From positions 3,679,182-3,743,181 of the forward strand of contig CM040445.1 in NCBI GenBank assembly GCA_022749755.1: DNA of 64,000 nucleotides. The letters run 5' to 3'. Source of the DNA: Azadirachta indica. Taxonomy: Eukaryota; Streptophyta; Magnoliopsida; Sapindales; Meliaceae. The notes below the pieces were generated by a model. That model had not been told where the DNA came from and did no database searches. It saw only the letters and a program-made list of their open reading frames with translations. Positions 13,784 through 26,800 of this stretch are shown piece by piece (the first letter of the stretch is position 1; each line of letters starts with the position of its first letter). A program made the position numbers and the translations under genes.

Positions 13784-15061
13784 CTGGCCATGCATATTTA
13801 TTGGTCCAAATTAATAACAATATTTGAAAAATGAAAAATGAAAAGTGATTGGACCAGGGCTCGGGAATATTATAAATAAAAATACGGAAGGGAGGTAGGA
13901 AGGAGCTGCTGAAATTTGTCCTCTTCGCAATCACAGCTGCATTCTGTAGAATTCTCTTTCATCTACGGCCACGTTTCAATATCACATTGGTAACAGCTTA
14001 TAATAGTTTATTGATAACCACCTAACGCTAATCAAGGTTTTTTTTTCTCTTTATTTTAAAAAAAATTTATTTTTCAAAAAATTTATTTTTCGTTCAACAT
14101 GTAACATTATAATAACAAATGCTTGAGATAGCGTCATTAATCATAGTATTATTAGATACATTCTTTCATTTTGTTTAAAAAAAAAATTACTATTTACGAC
14201 TAGGGTTTGTTTTCTAACCGACAGAATAATGAATCTTTGAAAATAATCAATCTACTACAATTTAATATCATTTATATATGAGTCTTTTAAGGCTTTAAAT
14301 AATAATAATAAAGAAAACTATGACATAAAAAATTAGGAAAATCCACCGGAACCTCAATCAATGGGATTATGAGAATAAGAAAAAGGTGAGAAAACTAGAA
14401 ATGGATCAAAGAAAAGGGAAGAAGGGTAATGATGGATATTAATTAAAATTAGGAAAAATGAAAAAGGAAAAAGAAGAAGAAAACAAAAGCAAAAAGGTAC
14501 AGAACGTGGGTGTAGCTTTCAAGTCTTTTTGGGAGGACAGGAGATACCCCTAATATAATGATCTATTATCAATTGTATCATCAAACCCCACCAACCAAGC
14601 TCATTCACAAAATGCAGTTGTAAGGGACCACCTTTTGGGCAAATTCTTTGGCCCTTTTTGAGCCTTCTTTCCTTTTTTTTTTTTTTATTTTTTTTTTATT
14701 TTAGAGATATGGTTGTTTGATGCTCTGCTTTTTAGTTCCCTTTTCTTTTTTCTTAATTTTTAGGAGTTACTTGCGTCTGTTTCCATACATGCTTTCTGCT
14801 TTTCTTCTCCTCCTTTTCTATTTTAATTTATAGATTCTTAAACTAAGAAATTTGAGTTACAATATAGAGTTGCATGAATACCCGTTTATTTTCAGACAAC
14901 CAAATATTTAAATTTGACAATTCTGCCAATGCAAATTCATTAAAATAAGTATCTCCTTAAATAAATCATTTTTTATTTCATTATTTGTTTTTTTCACTCT
15001 TCACACCAATAACACTTGTTTAAATGAAAACACCCATATTCTCTTTTACTTCTCCTACAAA

Positions 15062-15318
15062 GGCCCATTATTTAACCAGCATGCCAACTTTTAGGGCAGA
15101 GTGAACCAAATGCACTACTCAATACACCAACATTACGTGCAGTAAAAGGGTTGTACCTCATTCGTAAGGGTGTCAACAGCATATCACACAGGTTTATTTA
15201 GCATTGCTCTCAATGTATCGCAACCGTTTCATTGGAAATCATGATCGCACCACGCATTTTGGGCTCATTTTTGTTCGTCCTCGATCGTGCAACTGGATCA
15301 GAGAAAAAGATCGGCCCA
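15062..15318. promoter_or_regulatory. Two site-II-type GGCCCA elements upstream of MRPL47
   Basis: GGCCCA occurs at 15062-15067 and again at 15313-15318 (TGGGCC on the other strand). TGGGCY 'site II' elements are known to be enriched in promoters of plant nuclear genes for mitochondrial and ribosomal proteins, and this gene is both. The link to this gene is inference from position (about 0.1-0.4 kb upstream of the likely 5' UTR exon). Confidence 0.45.
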
Positions 15319-15977
15319 CTTCCAGATCCACCAGTCCAATGACGTGGCAAAAATTTTGCCATGGTACTTGTAATCACCGAACGCATTTCGCTGCACAGAA
15401 TCAACTCGCTAAAACCCCATTCGCTTCCTGAAGCAAAACCCCACCCCCTCAAAACTACGATTACTTGAGTCAAGAACTGCTTCTCCTCCTTCACTGATTT
15501 TACTGCACAATCCCGTATACTCTCCTTCGGGTACGCTTTAATTTTAATTCACATCCATTTTATTTCTCATGCTTATCTTGGGTCACAAACTTAGTAAATG
15601 AGGCCATTCATTGTTTGACTGCCTGAAATAAGCTGATTCTTTTACATTTATTCTCCAAATGGGTTTTAATGAATTCTATGAATTTGCTTTCTGCTTCCGT
15701 TGTTCTTGTGTTTGGTCTTTAGGATTGTACCTCTAGTTGCTGTAATGTTTATTTTCTGCTATAGTTTTCTTTTTGCTAATATATGCTGCCGGTTACTTTA
15801 TGAGAAGATTGAATTCTCCGTTGATGTTTATACTAGCTAATGGTTCGGGTCGATCTCTATGGAATTCAATCGTGTTGCCTTCTTTGTGTCTAGAGTTGTC
15901 TGGTTTATTGTTTTCTGATATTTGTGGCTAATATTGTTAGCTTTCTGAGTTTTGCAGTAACCTATAATATATCAGTC

Positions 15978-18900
15978 ATGTTTATGACAAGATTTATTAG
16001 GAGATCATTCTTGGCTGCTGCTACAAAATCAGAATCTTCTGCAGCTACTGCTGCTGCTTCCACGGCAACATCTGGGCACAACCCTCTTGAGCAATTTTTT
16101 GAGAGAGATAGAGGCCCAGATGACCAGAAACCTGTTTATGGTATGAGTTTCATTGCTATTATGTTACTTTATTCCTTCTAGTTGGATCGTGTTTGCCTTT
16201 GTTGTCGTTATTCTTTGCTTTGAAAATTGAACCTTATATCATACTGTCACAAAAGTAATTAAAAAAAAGACCAAAGACAATGAATGAAAAAAAAAATGGA
16301 ATAAAAGAAGAAGAATATGTGGAGGCAGCAGTTTGAAAGATTTGGAATTTATAGAAGGCAAACTAGCTGTTGCATGATGATTTAGAACATGCGATCTCTG
16401 TTTGAGACTGAAAATATACTCTGCACAGAATATTCTTGATATTTTTCTTCTTTCTTTCTGTTTTCCTGGAAAGTGAGGATGGGCTGATCAATTTCTCAGA
16501 ATTCCTACCGGTTCAGCCATAATCTTTTACTTATGTCCTTTACAATGCACAATCTTAATACTAGAATATCAAGCATTTGTTTTTTAATCCAAAAACCAGA
16601 AGCTCCACTGCCTCTTTTTCTATACCAGGGATGGAAAGGCAGAGGTCTTTACTGTGCAACTCCAGCCAAGATATGGTGCCTCGCAGCCACTAGCTAATTT
16701 GCAAATACTTGAATATTTTCTCTAGTTTAGGAGTGATCATATTTGCATTCCTGGAGGTTGATTTTAACCTCTGAATTTCTTGCAAGTTGCTTACAAAAAT
16801 TTGGGACGGACAAACTATTTTAAAGTTATAATTTTATGATATCACAGCATTTTGTCAAATGATTATCTCCAAAGTTTAAGTTTTCTTGTTCCTGATTTTT
16901 CAAATGATTAATGTCTTAGTTAGCATTTGTTTTTTTGACTAATTTCTAAATTCATTTGAATTTTGAATAGATCTGAATGTCTAAATCTAAATGGCTTGCT
17001 GTTTTTCTTTTTTTATCTAAAATATGAATTTAAGTATTTATGAAAAGATGCATAATAAAAATTATTTAGATTTTTCAGATTCAGTCAAAAAGACAAATTT
17101 TGTTTTACTTAACAGAACAAATGTCTTAAAATTGTTAGTAAGTTAAAAAAGCAAACATATTTAATTACTTTAAGTGGATAAATTCAACTAGTTAAGCATT
17201 AAGACGAAAAAATAAACAACTCATTAGCTTGAGTTGGTGTTCTCCAATTTACATGATTAGAAGCCACTTTGCATTTGAAGTCATTTTTCCATATACATAA
17301 GAAACCTTTAAATTAAACTTTGTTTCTTTGTCCAAAAAACAGAAAGAAAATTTGCAACTGTTGGTATTTATAGAAACTATTGTCTCATCTTACTGCTGTC
17401 AGGTCGAAGTTGGAAAGCTTCTGAACTGCGCCTGAAATCTTGGGATGATCTTCAAAAACTATGGTATGTTCTGTTGAAGGAGAAAAATATGCTGATGACT
17501 CAAAGACAGATGCTGCATGCACAGAACCTACGATTTCCTAATCCAGAGCGCATTCCCAAGGTACAAGTCAGCTTCTTTTCTTGCTTTTGGATAATTGTCT
17601 GTATAATGACTCCTAGCTCCTTGAGTGTCTGGCGAATAACACTCTGGTTCCTTATAGATGAAGATGAGGAAAGGTAAATAACGTGAAGAAGGATGTTAGT
17701 CTTCCATGTTAGTGAGCTAATGGAATACCCAAATTTTTTTTTTATGCGTTAGTTACCTTAGATTCTTTGGACTACATGCTCCATGTGGGAAGAAGTTATT
17801 TTTGTTTACACATCTTCTGCTCCCAAAGACACACTTAATGTAGTTAAGCATCTTGGGTGTCTGTTGCAATTGGAAACTAACTTAGCTGAATCTCTTGATT
17901 GTCTCTATGATCTGTAATCAGGTTGGTTGTCAGAACGGTGATGTGCCAAAATTCTTCCTTAGCTTTGAAAGTGTTATTGAGAGAGAGTAGGTTTAAGACA
18001 ATCTATGGGAGCAGTTTCTCTGCCAATGTTGGCATTATGTCCTGCAGGTTCTAACTCTAAAAAGACTTAATAGCAAACTGTTTGCATTTTGCAATTGCCT
18101 CTGCTTAGATGGCGCTTGATACTCTACTGAGTTGTACATCTACTCTTAGAATTCTTGTGTGAACAACAAATAAAAGCCATCTCTGAATGGGGTTTTCTGT
18201 CTTTGGTGAGGTTATAGGTATCAATTACTCTGTGTCCTTTAGAAGGGCATAATTTTGTTTGGAAAGGACCACAAATTTTAGTGTGAGCACCAAAGGGTGC
18301 CTGAAGTCCTCAGTCCTATCGTGCTTGAACTCTCTCCTTGATACTACTGACACGAGTGTTATGAATATCATTGAACAAGACCTTATGATCTTCTAATTTA
18401 TGCTCACTCTAACTTGATAATCAGTGCCTCCGATTTGAAAGATGTATGACAAAGTGCTACCAGGTCTGCTAGCTTTTGCTCCACTCCAGGATGTAGGCTC
18501 GAAAGAAGTGCCACTGTTCTATTAATGCCAATTTAGTTGGTCTAATGAAGGAAAGGGTACACTGATTTATTCTTGGGAAAAGGTTTCCTTGCTATCCTGT
18601 CCTCCACTTGAATTGGCAGCTCAAATCTTGAATTGCCAAGTAATTGTTTAGGTTGTTGGAAATATCAAAATCTTGTCAGCTGACTGTTTTGGATATGACA
18701 AAAACTTCAAACCCTTAGCCAGTCAATTGGTTGCACATTGCTGAAACCGAGTTTGAAAATTTTCAAAACAAATTCATTGTAATTTTTGACCATTTGTGGA
18801 GAATCTACTTGGACATAAAAGAAGTGTAACTGGAATTATTTGTTTTTTTGTTCAATATTTTTCTAAACGTTAATGCCAATTGCTAATACTTTCTGACTTT

Positions 18901-19108
18901 TAATTGTATGTGATGTTTGTCCAAGATTCTTTCTTGCTTCCATCTTTCTGCAAAAATATTGCTAATTGGATTTTTTGCTGTTAATGATCATGGAATTCAG
19001 GTGAGGAAATCAATGTGTCGTATCAAGCATGTACTCACTGAAAGAGCAATTGAGGAGCCAGATCAGAGGAGATCTGCTGAGATGAAGAGGATGATAAATG
19101 CTCTGTGA
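15978..19108 (+). CDS. MRPL47: Mitochondrial ribosomal protein L47 (uL29m)
   Basis: Three coding exons: 15978-16140, 17403-17560, 19001-19108 (429 nt, 142 aa), matching the size of plant L47. An Arg-rich, Ala/Ser-rich N-terminus ([18 protein letters not shown], then a TAAA-type stretch) looks like a mitochondrial presequence. The conserved core follows: [31 protein letters not shown], and C-terminal [15 protein letters not shown]. The protein is a structural subunit of the large mitoribosomal subunit, related to bacterial uL29, near the peptide exit tunnel. A probable 5' UTR exon ends near 15529 (CGG|GTACGC), with the acceptor TTTGCAG just before 15958, so the start lies about 20 nt into the second exon. 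A second in-frame ATG at 15984 is possible, but the first gives the family's usual M-F-x-T-R-F start. No breaks. Confidence 0.95.
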
Positions 19109-19479
19109 TGTCTTTGGGAATGTCTCTACTTGTGACTCACAGCCTTTATTGATAGAATATGATGCTGCCTTATTTTGCTGGGTGCAAGCATGCGTGCTCT
19201 ATAGGTCATCAAATTTCTAGTTTTCACAAATTTAAGGAAGATCTTGTATCTGTAGGAAGTTATTATTAACGCATGCTTGACATGCACGTGGCTCTTTGCA
19301 TTGTGGAACACTTGTATGGGTTCAGTTTTGAAAGAGTTCTGTGGTTGAGAAAGTTTCTCAATATTCTTTCCTTTTTCATTCATTTTCTTTTTTTGGTGGT
19401 TTACATAAATCGTCTCCAATCTCTCTCTAACTTTCCTCATGTTGTAATGAGTTTTGTAGTGGGCCAATATCCTTAAACT

Positions 19480-21690
19480 GCCGGCTTGGAATTTGTTGAT
19501 TTATTTTTGGACAACGTTTGGGACCTATGCTATGAATTTTATGTTATTTAAGATACAATTTGCATCTTCCTTTATCTTCTTGCGTCAAGACGAAAAACTT
19601 ATCGAGACATGAAACGAAAACCTGGGAGCTAGCTTATTTAAGATACAATAACTGAAGGATGCAAATGTTACTGCCAAAATCTTTTGAATGAAGAATTCAA
19701 CTCAAACCATTTTCTCTCCGATTATTTTGAGTGATTCGTCTGTAACATTGTCGCTTTATCATATTAATGGAGGGAGCCTGTGTTATGGGTTTATATCTAT
19801 GCCAAATATCCGAGTCAATTAGGCACGTTGCTTTCAGTTTTTGGCCTCCAAACGAGTCTTGAAAGAGGAAGAGGTTTGATTTACGTCCACTTCAGCCATG
19901 GTTGGCACAGAGAAATGGAAGGGCTTGTGTAGCCAAAGAGCAATTATTTAATTACTGATGTATGCTTCGGCAGTATTAATAACTCTATTCCCCTCTCATT
20001 CTGACAAAATTCAGTTTTCTGGAGGCATATTTAATAGGCATGAAAACTGAAAAAGTATAATATTAACACTGAAATACTGTCTGTCTGTTCTGTGTTGCAT
20101 CCTACAAAAATGGGTATGTAAATTGTTTTTATGTCATCATCTGTCAAATTGGTTCCCCCTCGTAGCTGCCAAAAGTGATAATAATACTGCAGCCAGCACG
20201 TGGTCCATTGCATTATATGTGTAGGTATGTATGTATGATGTATGTCCTCAATCAAAACCATGTTTTCAGTTTTTGGCCTCCACCAGCAGCAGCAATCAAT
20301 GATGATGCTCAGATAAAGGGCCCGAAGAGGGGCCGGATTTGCTGCTTCACACTCACGAGAAAATATGAAAATGAAATCGAAAGATTATGACTGCATTCTC
20401 TCCCTTGCCCTGTCCCCCAAGTATCTATCTTATATCTTACTCTTTCCCGGACTTGACATCCATTGAGAGAGATGGGGACACAAAACGCTTTTGAAAAAAC
20501 AAAGTTTACTGAAACAAGTTGTTTCTAGAACACTATGAACATTCAAAGCTCGACATTGGGATTTGAGAATGAGAGCCCTGTTTTGTTTTGTTTGTGCCTG
20601 CCTACGTGCTATGTATTATGAGGGTGAGGTTATGATCGTCATCTGTATAGTCTGTGCTGAATATGAAAGTTGATAACGCCCATCCTTGTTCGCAGGCTTA
20701 GCCAACACCATTTGGGCATCCCTTGTCATTTTCACACTACTTTCTGATAGCGATTTCCCACTACTATTTGCAACCCATTGGTCCCATTTCAACCGCAGGC
20801 AAACACCATGAAAATGACTTCACCCTCCCTTTCCATTTCTCATTATATATTTATACCATGGTCCTGGCCTATTGCAAAATTATCATGGACTATTGTAACA
20901 CACTTTAGGAAACTATGAAAAACTTTATTCGAATTTAGCTTAAAAGTAGAAATTACAAATCCAAGAATTACTTGATTATGTTGGCATAAATTAATTGTTT
21001 TACAAGTCAATTTTAAGGTGAATGGTAACTAAAAAAATGACTGATCCTCATAGACAAAGATTGCATAATTTGATAAATTGTTACATGCATATTTCAAATA
21101 AATTAAAAGAGTATCATTTTGTAGGCCCAAATATTTTACAAGACTGTATTATGTATTATTGAATTAATCTTGGGAAGAAAATGAAATTCTAATTTTTAAA
21201 GAATCAAAAATGAAAAATGAAAAAAAAAAAAGAAAAAAGAAAAATTGAGTTATGCTTCCTGAAGCAAACTACAAAAAATAAACATGAAATAAAAAAAATT
21301 TCTGTATTCTTGGAAGAAACAGTAACATTTACATCATACTTTTTCTTACTTTATAGTAATGCTGTTGGAACAACTCAGGACAACCTTAACTTCATCATAT
21401 GCCCTCATGTGCAACTGCTTACCCCACATTTAATTTTAAAATTCCCATTTTACCCCACCTGGACCCACTTTTATAACTAAAAAACAAAAGCCGTAGTATA
21501 ATTTCAATTAAAAAAAGGAATTAAAAACTAGAAGTCAAACACTCGGATTAGTCAACAGCTGTGATCTAGGGACTTCTGATCATATTTCTGTTAATCATTT
21601 TACTAAAAGTCACCGCAAGGTGAAGTTATCATATTCGCACCTGACACGTAGTTGCCCGATCTGCCCAGGCTGCTGCCGGTTTCTGCCTAA
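19480..21690. other. Intergenic region between MRPL47 and the SUO relic
   Basis: No gene recognised. It starts with the MRPL47 3' UTR (to roughly 19.5 kb). A phrase CAGTTTTTGGCCTCCA is repeated at about 19837 and 20268. The short open frames here lack domains and splice partners. Confidence 0.5.
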
Positions 21691-21699
21691 CAAGTACTC

Positions 21700-22036
21700 A
21701 AAAAGTACGCCTTTACTTCTGCCCCTTCTCTCTCTAGACCGACGGCTTTTATTCATCTCTCTAGATCAATCCCTATAATGGATTCCCGATCTGCGATCGG
21801 ATTGGACCGCCGCAAAGGCCCTAGAATCCGTGAAATTTGGAGGCGATTAGGATTCTGATGGTAGTCGTTTAAGGACAAAATGCTAGGACTTCGTGTGTAT
21901 CCATGAGCGGAGGGCAGATGAAGGTTGGCACATGTGGACCGTCTCTATGACTATACGTGTGAGCGTAGTTGGGGATGGTTGATAATCTTCGTCTTCTCCT
22001 AATTCAGCCGAGTCGTTTGTAAGGTATTGCATATTT
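21700..22036 (+). pseudogene. Decayed duplicate of the SUO first exon and its leader
   Basis: This stretch aligns by eye with 23680-24010, the leader and exon 1 of the SUO-like gene downstream. Shared landmarks in the same order are a GGRCAAAATGC word (21879 vs 23795), GGCACATGTGGAC followed by TGTC/CGTC (about 21928 vs 23880), CTTCTCCYAATTCA (about 21993 vs 23975), and the splice donor region (AAGGTATTGC vs AAGGTAATTA). The reading frame is not preserved: the equivalent of the start codon is lost and there are indels. No exon 2 or 3 relic was found before the true gene. It looks like the remnant of a tandem SUO copy or of a 5'-end duplication. Confidence 0.7.
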
Positions 22037-22039
22037 TTT

Positions 22040-23824
22040 CTCCTGGTTCCCTTTCACTAAATTCATACTGAAATGTTGAAATTTGATTTAAATTTTTCCG
22101 ATACCATTAATGTTTTGATATGAGTTAGGCTAGTAGTGCACTATTATAATATAGTAGGGCGTGGTTTGTTTTTGTTGATGAGGGAGATTAGCCAGTTTGA
22201 TTGATGTTATTCGATTAAAGTTTAAAGCCGTTCCTGGATTGCATTTTATTCATCAAAAGCTGAAATTTAACAACTTCACTCTCAATTTTCCATTTGGGCG
22301 TCTTGAGGACATTGGACCTTCTCCATTGTTGTTGCCCTTTGGTATACATTACAAGTTCTTTGTTATAATCCTTTGGACTCCAGTTTTCTAGTGATTTTTG
22401 GTTGTTTCGTGTAATCTTCCATTGGTTTTAATGTTTAAAACCACCGGTCATTTTAACTATATCATCCATCGGTGTATGTCATTATTCAAGTAATGAAAAT
22501 GCATGTGAAATATCTGATGTTAGAAATGACTGGTTCCATGATCCCTGTTTCTTAACTGGAACTTTTTGTAATCTGCACTGTATGGTTGCTGAATTTTTCA
22601 TCTGCTTCTCTGTGGCTTTGAAGGGACAATGCAGTTTGTTTAAGGATAGTGCAACTGCCTATGATGCCAATGGTGCTTCAACATGAACATGAACTATTTG
22701 CAAATGATGTTCAAGGATCATGGAGCTTATGCTGAAATATAACAAAAAGCTGTACAGGGCTTGATAACCTGTACATTGGATTGGATTGGATTGGATTAAT
22801 GAAAATGAAAATTTGAAAGATCCACAATGTCAAAGTTTTGCGCATTTACTTCCCTTATTGCTGAAAAATAGTGATTCTGATTTGTGGTAGAGCAGAGCAA
22901 TATTAGGTATTCAAATTTTTCTGCCAATTTCTTCTTTTGTATAATCATTTACTATTTTAAACTAATTTTATTTATTTTTATCTTGTTACATCAGTTTAGT
23001 TTATATGGCTATGTGCACATATATATGTGTATATATATATATATATATAAATTTAGTATTATTGTTTGGCATAATTAATTGCAACGATTAGACCAATCAC
23101 ATTCGCGAACAGCAGAAAGACTGAAAACGACATTACCGTAGCGTAAATAATTCTCGTTAAGGAATTCCCATGCGGGACTTCAAATTCAAGCGGTGACATT
23201 TGTAGAATAATAAATTAGAAATAATAAATTACACGGCATGATACATATATATATATATATATCTAGAAAATATCACATGCCAAATGGGTAAATTGTGTAA
23301 AAATAAATAAATAAATAAAATAAAATTTAAAAACGAAAAAAAATTTCAAAGAAACAAAAACAATAAAAAGGGGTGAAATTAGCCAAAATTGTCATTAAGC
23401 TGACGTGGAACTGTCATACCAATAACAACTCACCAAGTAAAACACGTACACCTTTCCCTTTGGCCGTCTCTCTCTCTCTCTTTCTTTCTTCGATTGCTCT
23501 TCATTTTCATTTTCATTTCTACCCCTTTCGATACTTTCTCTCTCTAGATTCTCTCTTTCGACTCTTCTCTCTCTATTCCTCTTTCTCTCTGGCTATTGGG
23601 GTCAATCGCTGGCTTCATTTCTGGATCTCGGCTTCAATTAGATCGGTTTGTTTTGTTATCAATTTGGTAATTTTCCTCCGAATTTAGGGTTAGGATTAAT
23701 GGTTCGTGATCTAGGGTTGGGTGGTAAAATCGCGAGTAGGTGAAAAAGGAAGGTTTAAGAAGCGGAATTGAGGATTGATGGTACTCATTACAGGGCAAAA
23801 TGCAAGGGTATCATGCGTATGCGT
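22040..23824 (+). promoter_or_regulatory. SUO-like upstream region and leader
   Basis: No gene recognised in 22040-23400. A TA-rich microsatellite lies at about 23012-23050 and another at about 23245-23262. From 23460 the DNA becomes CT-rich (repeated TCTCTC up to about 23590), typical of a plant 5' UTR, and a GGTTAGG/GGTTGGG stretch follows. The leader runs on to the ATG at 23825 with no convincing intron. Confidence 0.4.
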
Positions 23825-26800
23825 ATGCATGGATGGCGGGCAGGTGAGGAGGAGGAGAGGAAACGGGAAGGTCGTCGACGGCACATGTGGACTGTCCCTC
23901 CACGTGGCTCCTCGATTTTAGCTTCAGTTGCTGATGGTGGTTCTGCCTCTCCTTCTTCATCTTCTCTGTCGTCTTCTCCCAATTCATCTAGTTTTTTCTG
24001 CAAGGTAATTAATCATATAGCTATTGGTCGTTTGATTTTTTCTTGTTCGATTTGTTTGTTCGTCTGTTTTAATGGGTCACTAATTTTGGGGTTTTTCCTG
24101 GGATTTTGTCGAGGGTTCGATAGATTTGTGCGGAAACTTATGAAATTGATCTAATTTTTGCAAACCTGCTAAAACGAGGGTATTTCTGAAAATCAATGCA
24201 TTTTAAGAATTTTTTTAATGTTTTATTGATTCGGCATAGTATTTATACTGTCAAACTCTAAATCATGAAACGATTAATTTTTCTTCAAAGCCTCGCCCCT
24301 CCTTTGATTATTTTACAGCGACCCGATACAATGATTCTTGGCACAGTTGTTGTTATACTGAAAACATTTCTGTACTGAGACAGTTTTTCTTTTGCTCTTC
24401 TTAGTGAAGCAAGCAGAAGTTTTTGAAGATTACTCTTCCAAGAGTTTTCAAATAGTATAGTGAATGTTATTTCATTTGAAATTTTGAGTTGCTGATTCTT
24501 AGTTCTCCAAACAACTGTTTATAATCTTTCAATTGTTTCTGCAAGGAGAGAGGGTTATTGAAAGGACTAGTTAGTGTTAGTGTTGTTTAATGTTTAAACT
24601 GACGTTTCTGTAACCAAACTTTTAAATGCCTCCATAGTTTATTACTTCCTCTATTTATTGAATGTTGGCTACTTTATTGTCCTTATTTATCATGTTAAGT
24701 CATTCTTTGTTTTACTGAAGCTCTTAATATCTCCTTAGGACGGACGCAAAATTAGCGTTGGTGATTGTGCACTTTTCAAACCGCCCCAGGATTCCCCTCC
24801 CTTCATTGGAATAATCCGTTCACTGACTGCTGGTAAAGAGAATAAGTTAACTTTAAGTGTGAATTGGCTTTATCGACCTGCAGAAGTAAAACTTGGCAAA
24901 GGCTTCCTATTGGAGGCTGCGCCAAACGAAATCTTTTATTCCTTTCATAAGGATGAGATTCCTGCTGCTTCCTTACTTCACCCGTGTAAAGTTGCATTCC
25001 TTCCAAAAGGTGTTGAACTTCCATCTGGGATCGGTTCTTTTGTGTGCCGGAAAGTATATGATATCACAAACAAGTGTTTATGGTGGCTAACTGATCAAGA
25101 TTATATTAATGTGAGTTTGGTATACCCTTGGTCATCTCACATTTTTATACTTAGATGTTGGTTGTTGTCGTTGAGGGTAATGAGTTTCTTTTTTTCTTTT
25201 TTGTTTTAGGAACGACAGGAAGAAGTAGATCAGCTGTTGTACAAGACTCGTATAGAAATGCATGCTACAGTGCCATCAGGTGGCCGTTCTCCAAAGCCAA
25301 TGAATGGTCCAACATCGACATCACAGCTAAAACCTGGTTCTGATGGTGTACAGAGCAGTGCCTCTTTTCCTTCACAAGTTAAAGGGAAGAAAAGGGAGAG
25401 AGGAGATCAGAGTTCTGAGCCTGTTAAACGAGAACGATCCTCAAAAATGGAGGATAGCGATTCTGGTCACAGTAGAACAGAAAGTAATTTAAAAACTGAG
25501 ATTGCCAAAATTACAGAGAGAGGCGGACTTCTAGATTATGATGGAGTTGAGAAATTGGTGCAGCTTATGGTTCCTGAGAGAAATGAGAAAAAAATTGACT
25601 TAGTCTGCCGGTCAATGCTTGCTGGTGTGGTGGCAGCAACAGATAAGTTTGATTGCCTTAATCGGTTTGTGCAGCTAAGGGGTTTGCCTGTGTTTGATGA
25701 ATGGCTGCAGGAGGTCCATAAAGGGAAGATTGGTGATGTTAGCAGCCCCAAGGATGGTGATAAATCGGTTGAGGAATTTCTCTTAATTTTACTTCGTGCT
25801 CTTGACAAGCTGCCGGTAAATCTTCAAGCTTTACAAATGTGTAACATTGGCAAGTCTGTGAATCATTTGCGTTCGCACAAGAACCTGGAAATTCAGAAAA
25901 AAGCAAGGAGTTTGGTTGATACGTGGAAGAAACGGGTTGAGGCAGAAATGGATGCAAAATCAGGTTCAAATCAGCCAGTTTCCTGGCCTGCTAGGCCACG
26001 GCTTCCTGAAGTTCCACATGGTGGGAACAGACAGATAGGTGGATCCTCCGAGGTTGCCATAAAGAGCTTGGTAACTCAACCTGTCGCTTCTAAAACTGCT
26101 CCAGTGAAACTTGTCCAGGGTGATACTCCTACAAAATCTGCATTTTCATCTCCAGTGTCTATGAAATCAGCACCAATATCTGCATCAGGGAGTACGAACC
26201 CAAAAGATGTACAGGCCCGGAATGCTGCTACTGCTGCTGGTGCTGCTGATCTTCCTTCAACTCCAGCAAGGGATGAGAAAAGCAGCAGTTCTAGTCAGTC
26301 CCACAACAATGGTCAGTCTTGTTCAGGTGACCACGCCAAAACTGGGGGATTCTCTGGGAAGGATGATGCTAGGAGCTCTGCTAGTGTTTCAATGACTGTG
26401 AATAAGACCCCAGTTGGTTCTTCACGGTCTCGGAAATCAGCAAATGGTTTTCCTGGGTCGACTCTATCTGGGACCCAAAGGGAAACTGGGTCGAGCAAAA
26501 ATTCTTCCTTGCACAGAAATTCAGCATCTGAAAGACCATCACAGTCAATTGTAACATGTGAAAAGGCACTTGATATACCTGTGGCAGAGGGTAGCAATCA
26601 CAAATTGATAGTCAAGATTCCAAATAGAGGTCGTAGTCCAGCTCAAAATGTCAGTGGAGGGTCTGTTGAAGACCCTCCAGTCACCAACAGCCGAACATCT
26701 TCTCCTGTGCTTTCAGAGAAGCAGAACCATATTGATCGTAACTTCAAGGATAAGAGTGATGCTTTTCGCACTGATACTTCCTCCAATGTGAATAGTGAGT

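Larger units (their letters stand above)
9331..15420. other. Long gene-poor intergenic region
   Basis: About 6 kb without a supportable gene. It contains A/T-rich sequence, a long T run (about 10908-10941), and the microsatellites listed separately. Two spots look transcription-like but cannot be assigned. One is near 10446-11000: a palindromic ACGACGTCGT, a TATATA, a CT-rich leader-like stretch and a short open frame ending at a GTAAGT. The other is near 13868-13985: a TATAAATA followed by a splice-donor-like GTAACA. No protein family was recognised in either. Confidence 0.5.

Noticed and set aside
13713..13934. Open frame with polyisoleucine
   Set aside because: Produced by the AAT microsatellite.
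15204..15494. Two overlapping open frames on opposite strands upstream of MRPL47
   Set aside because: They lie in the promoter/5' UTR area of MRPL47, have no domain and no conserved start, and overlap each other.
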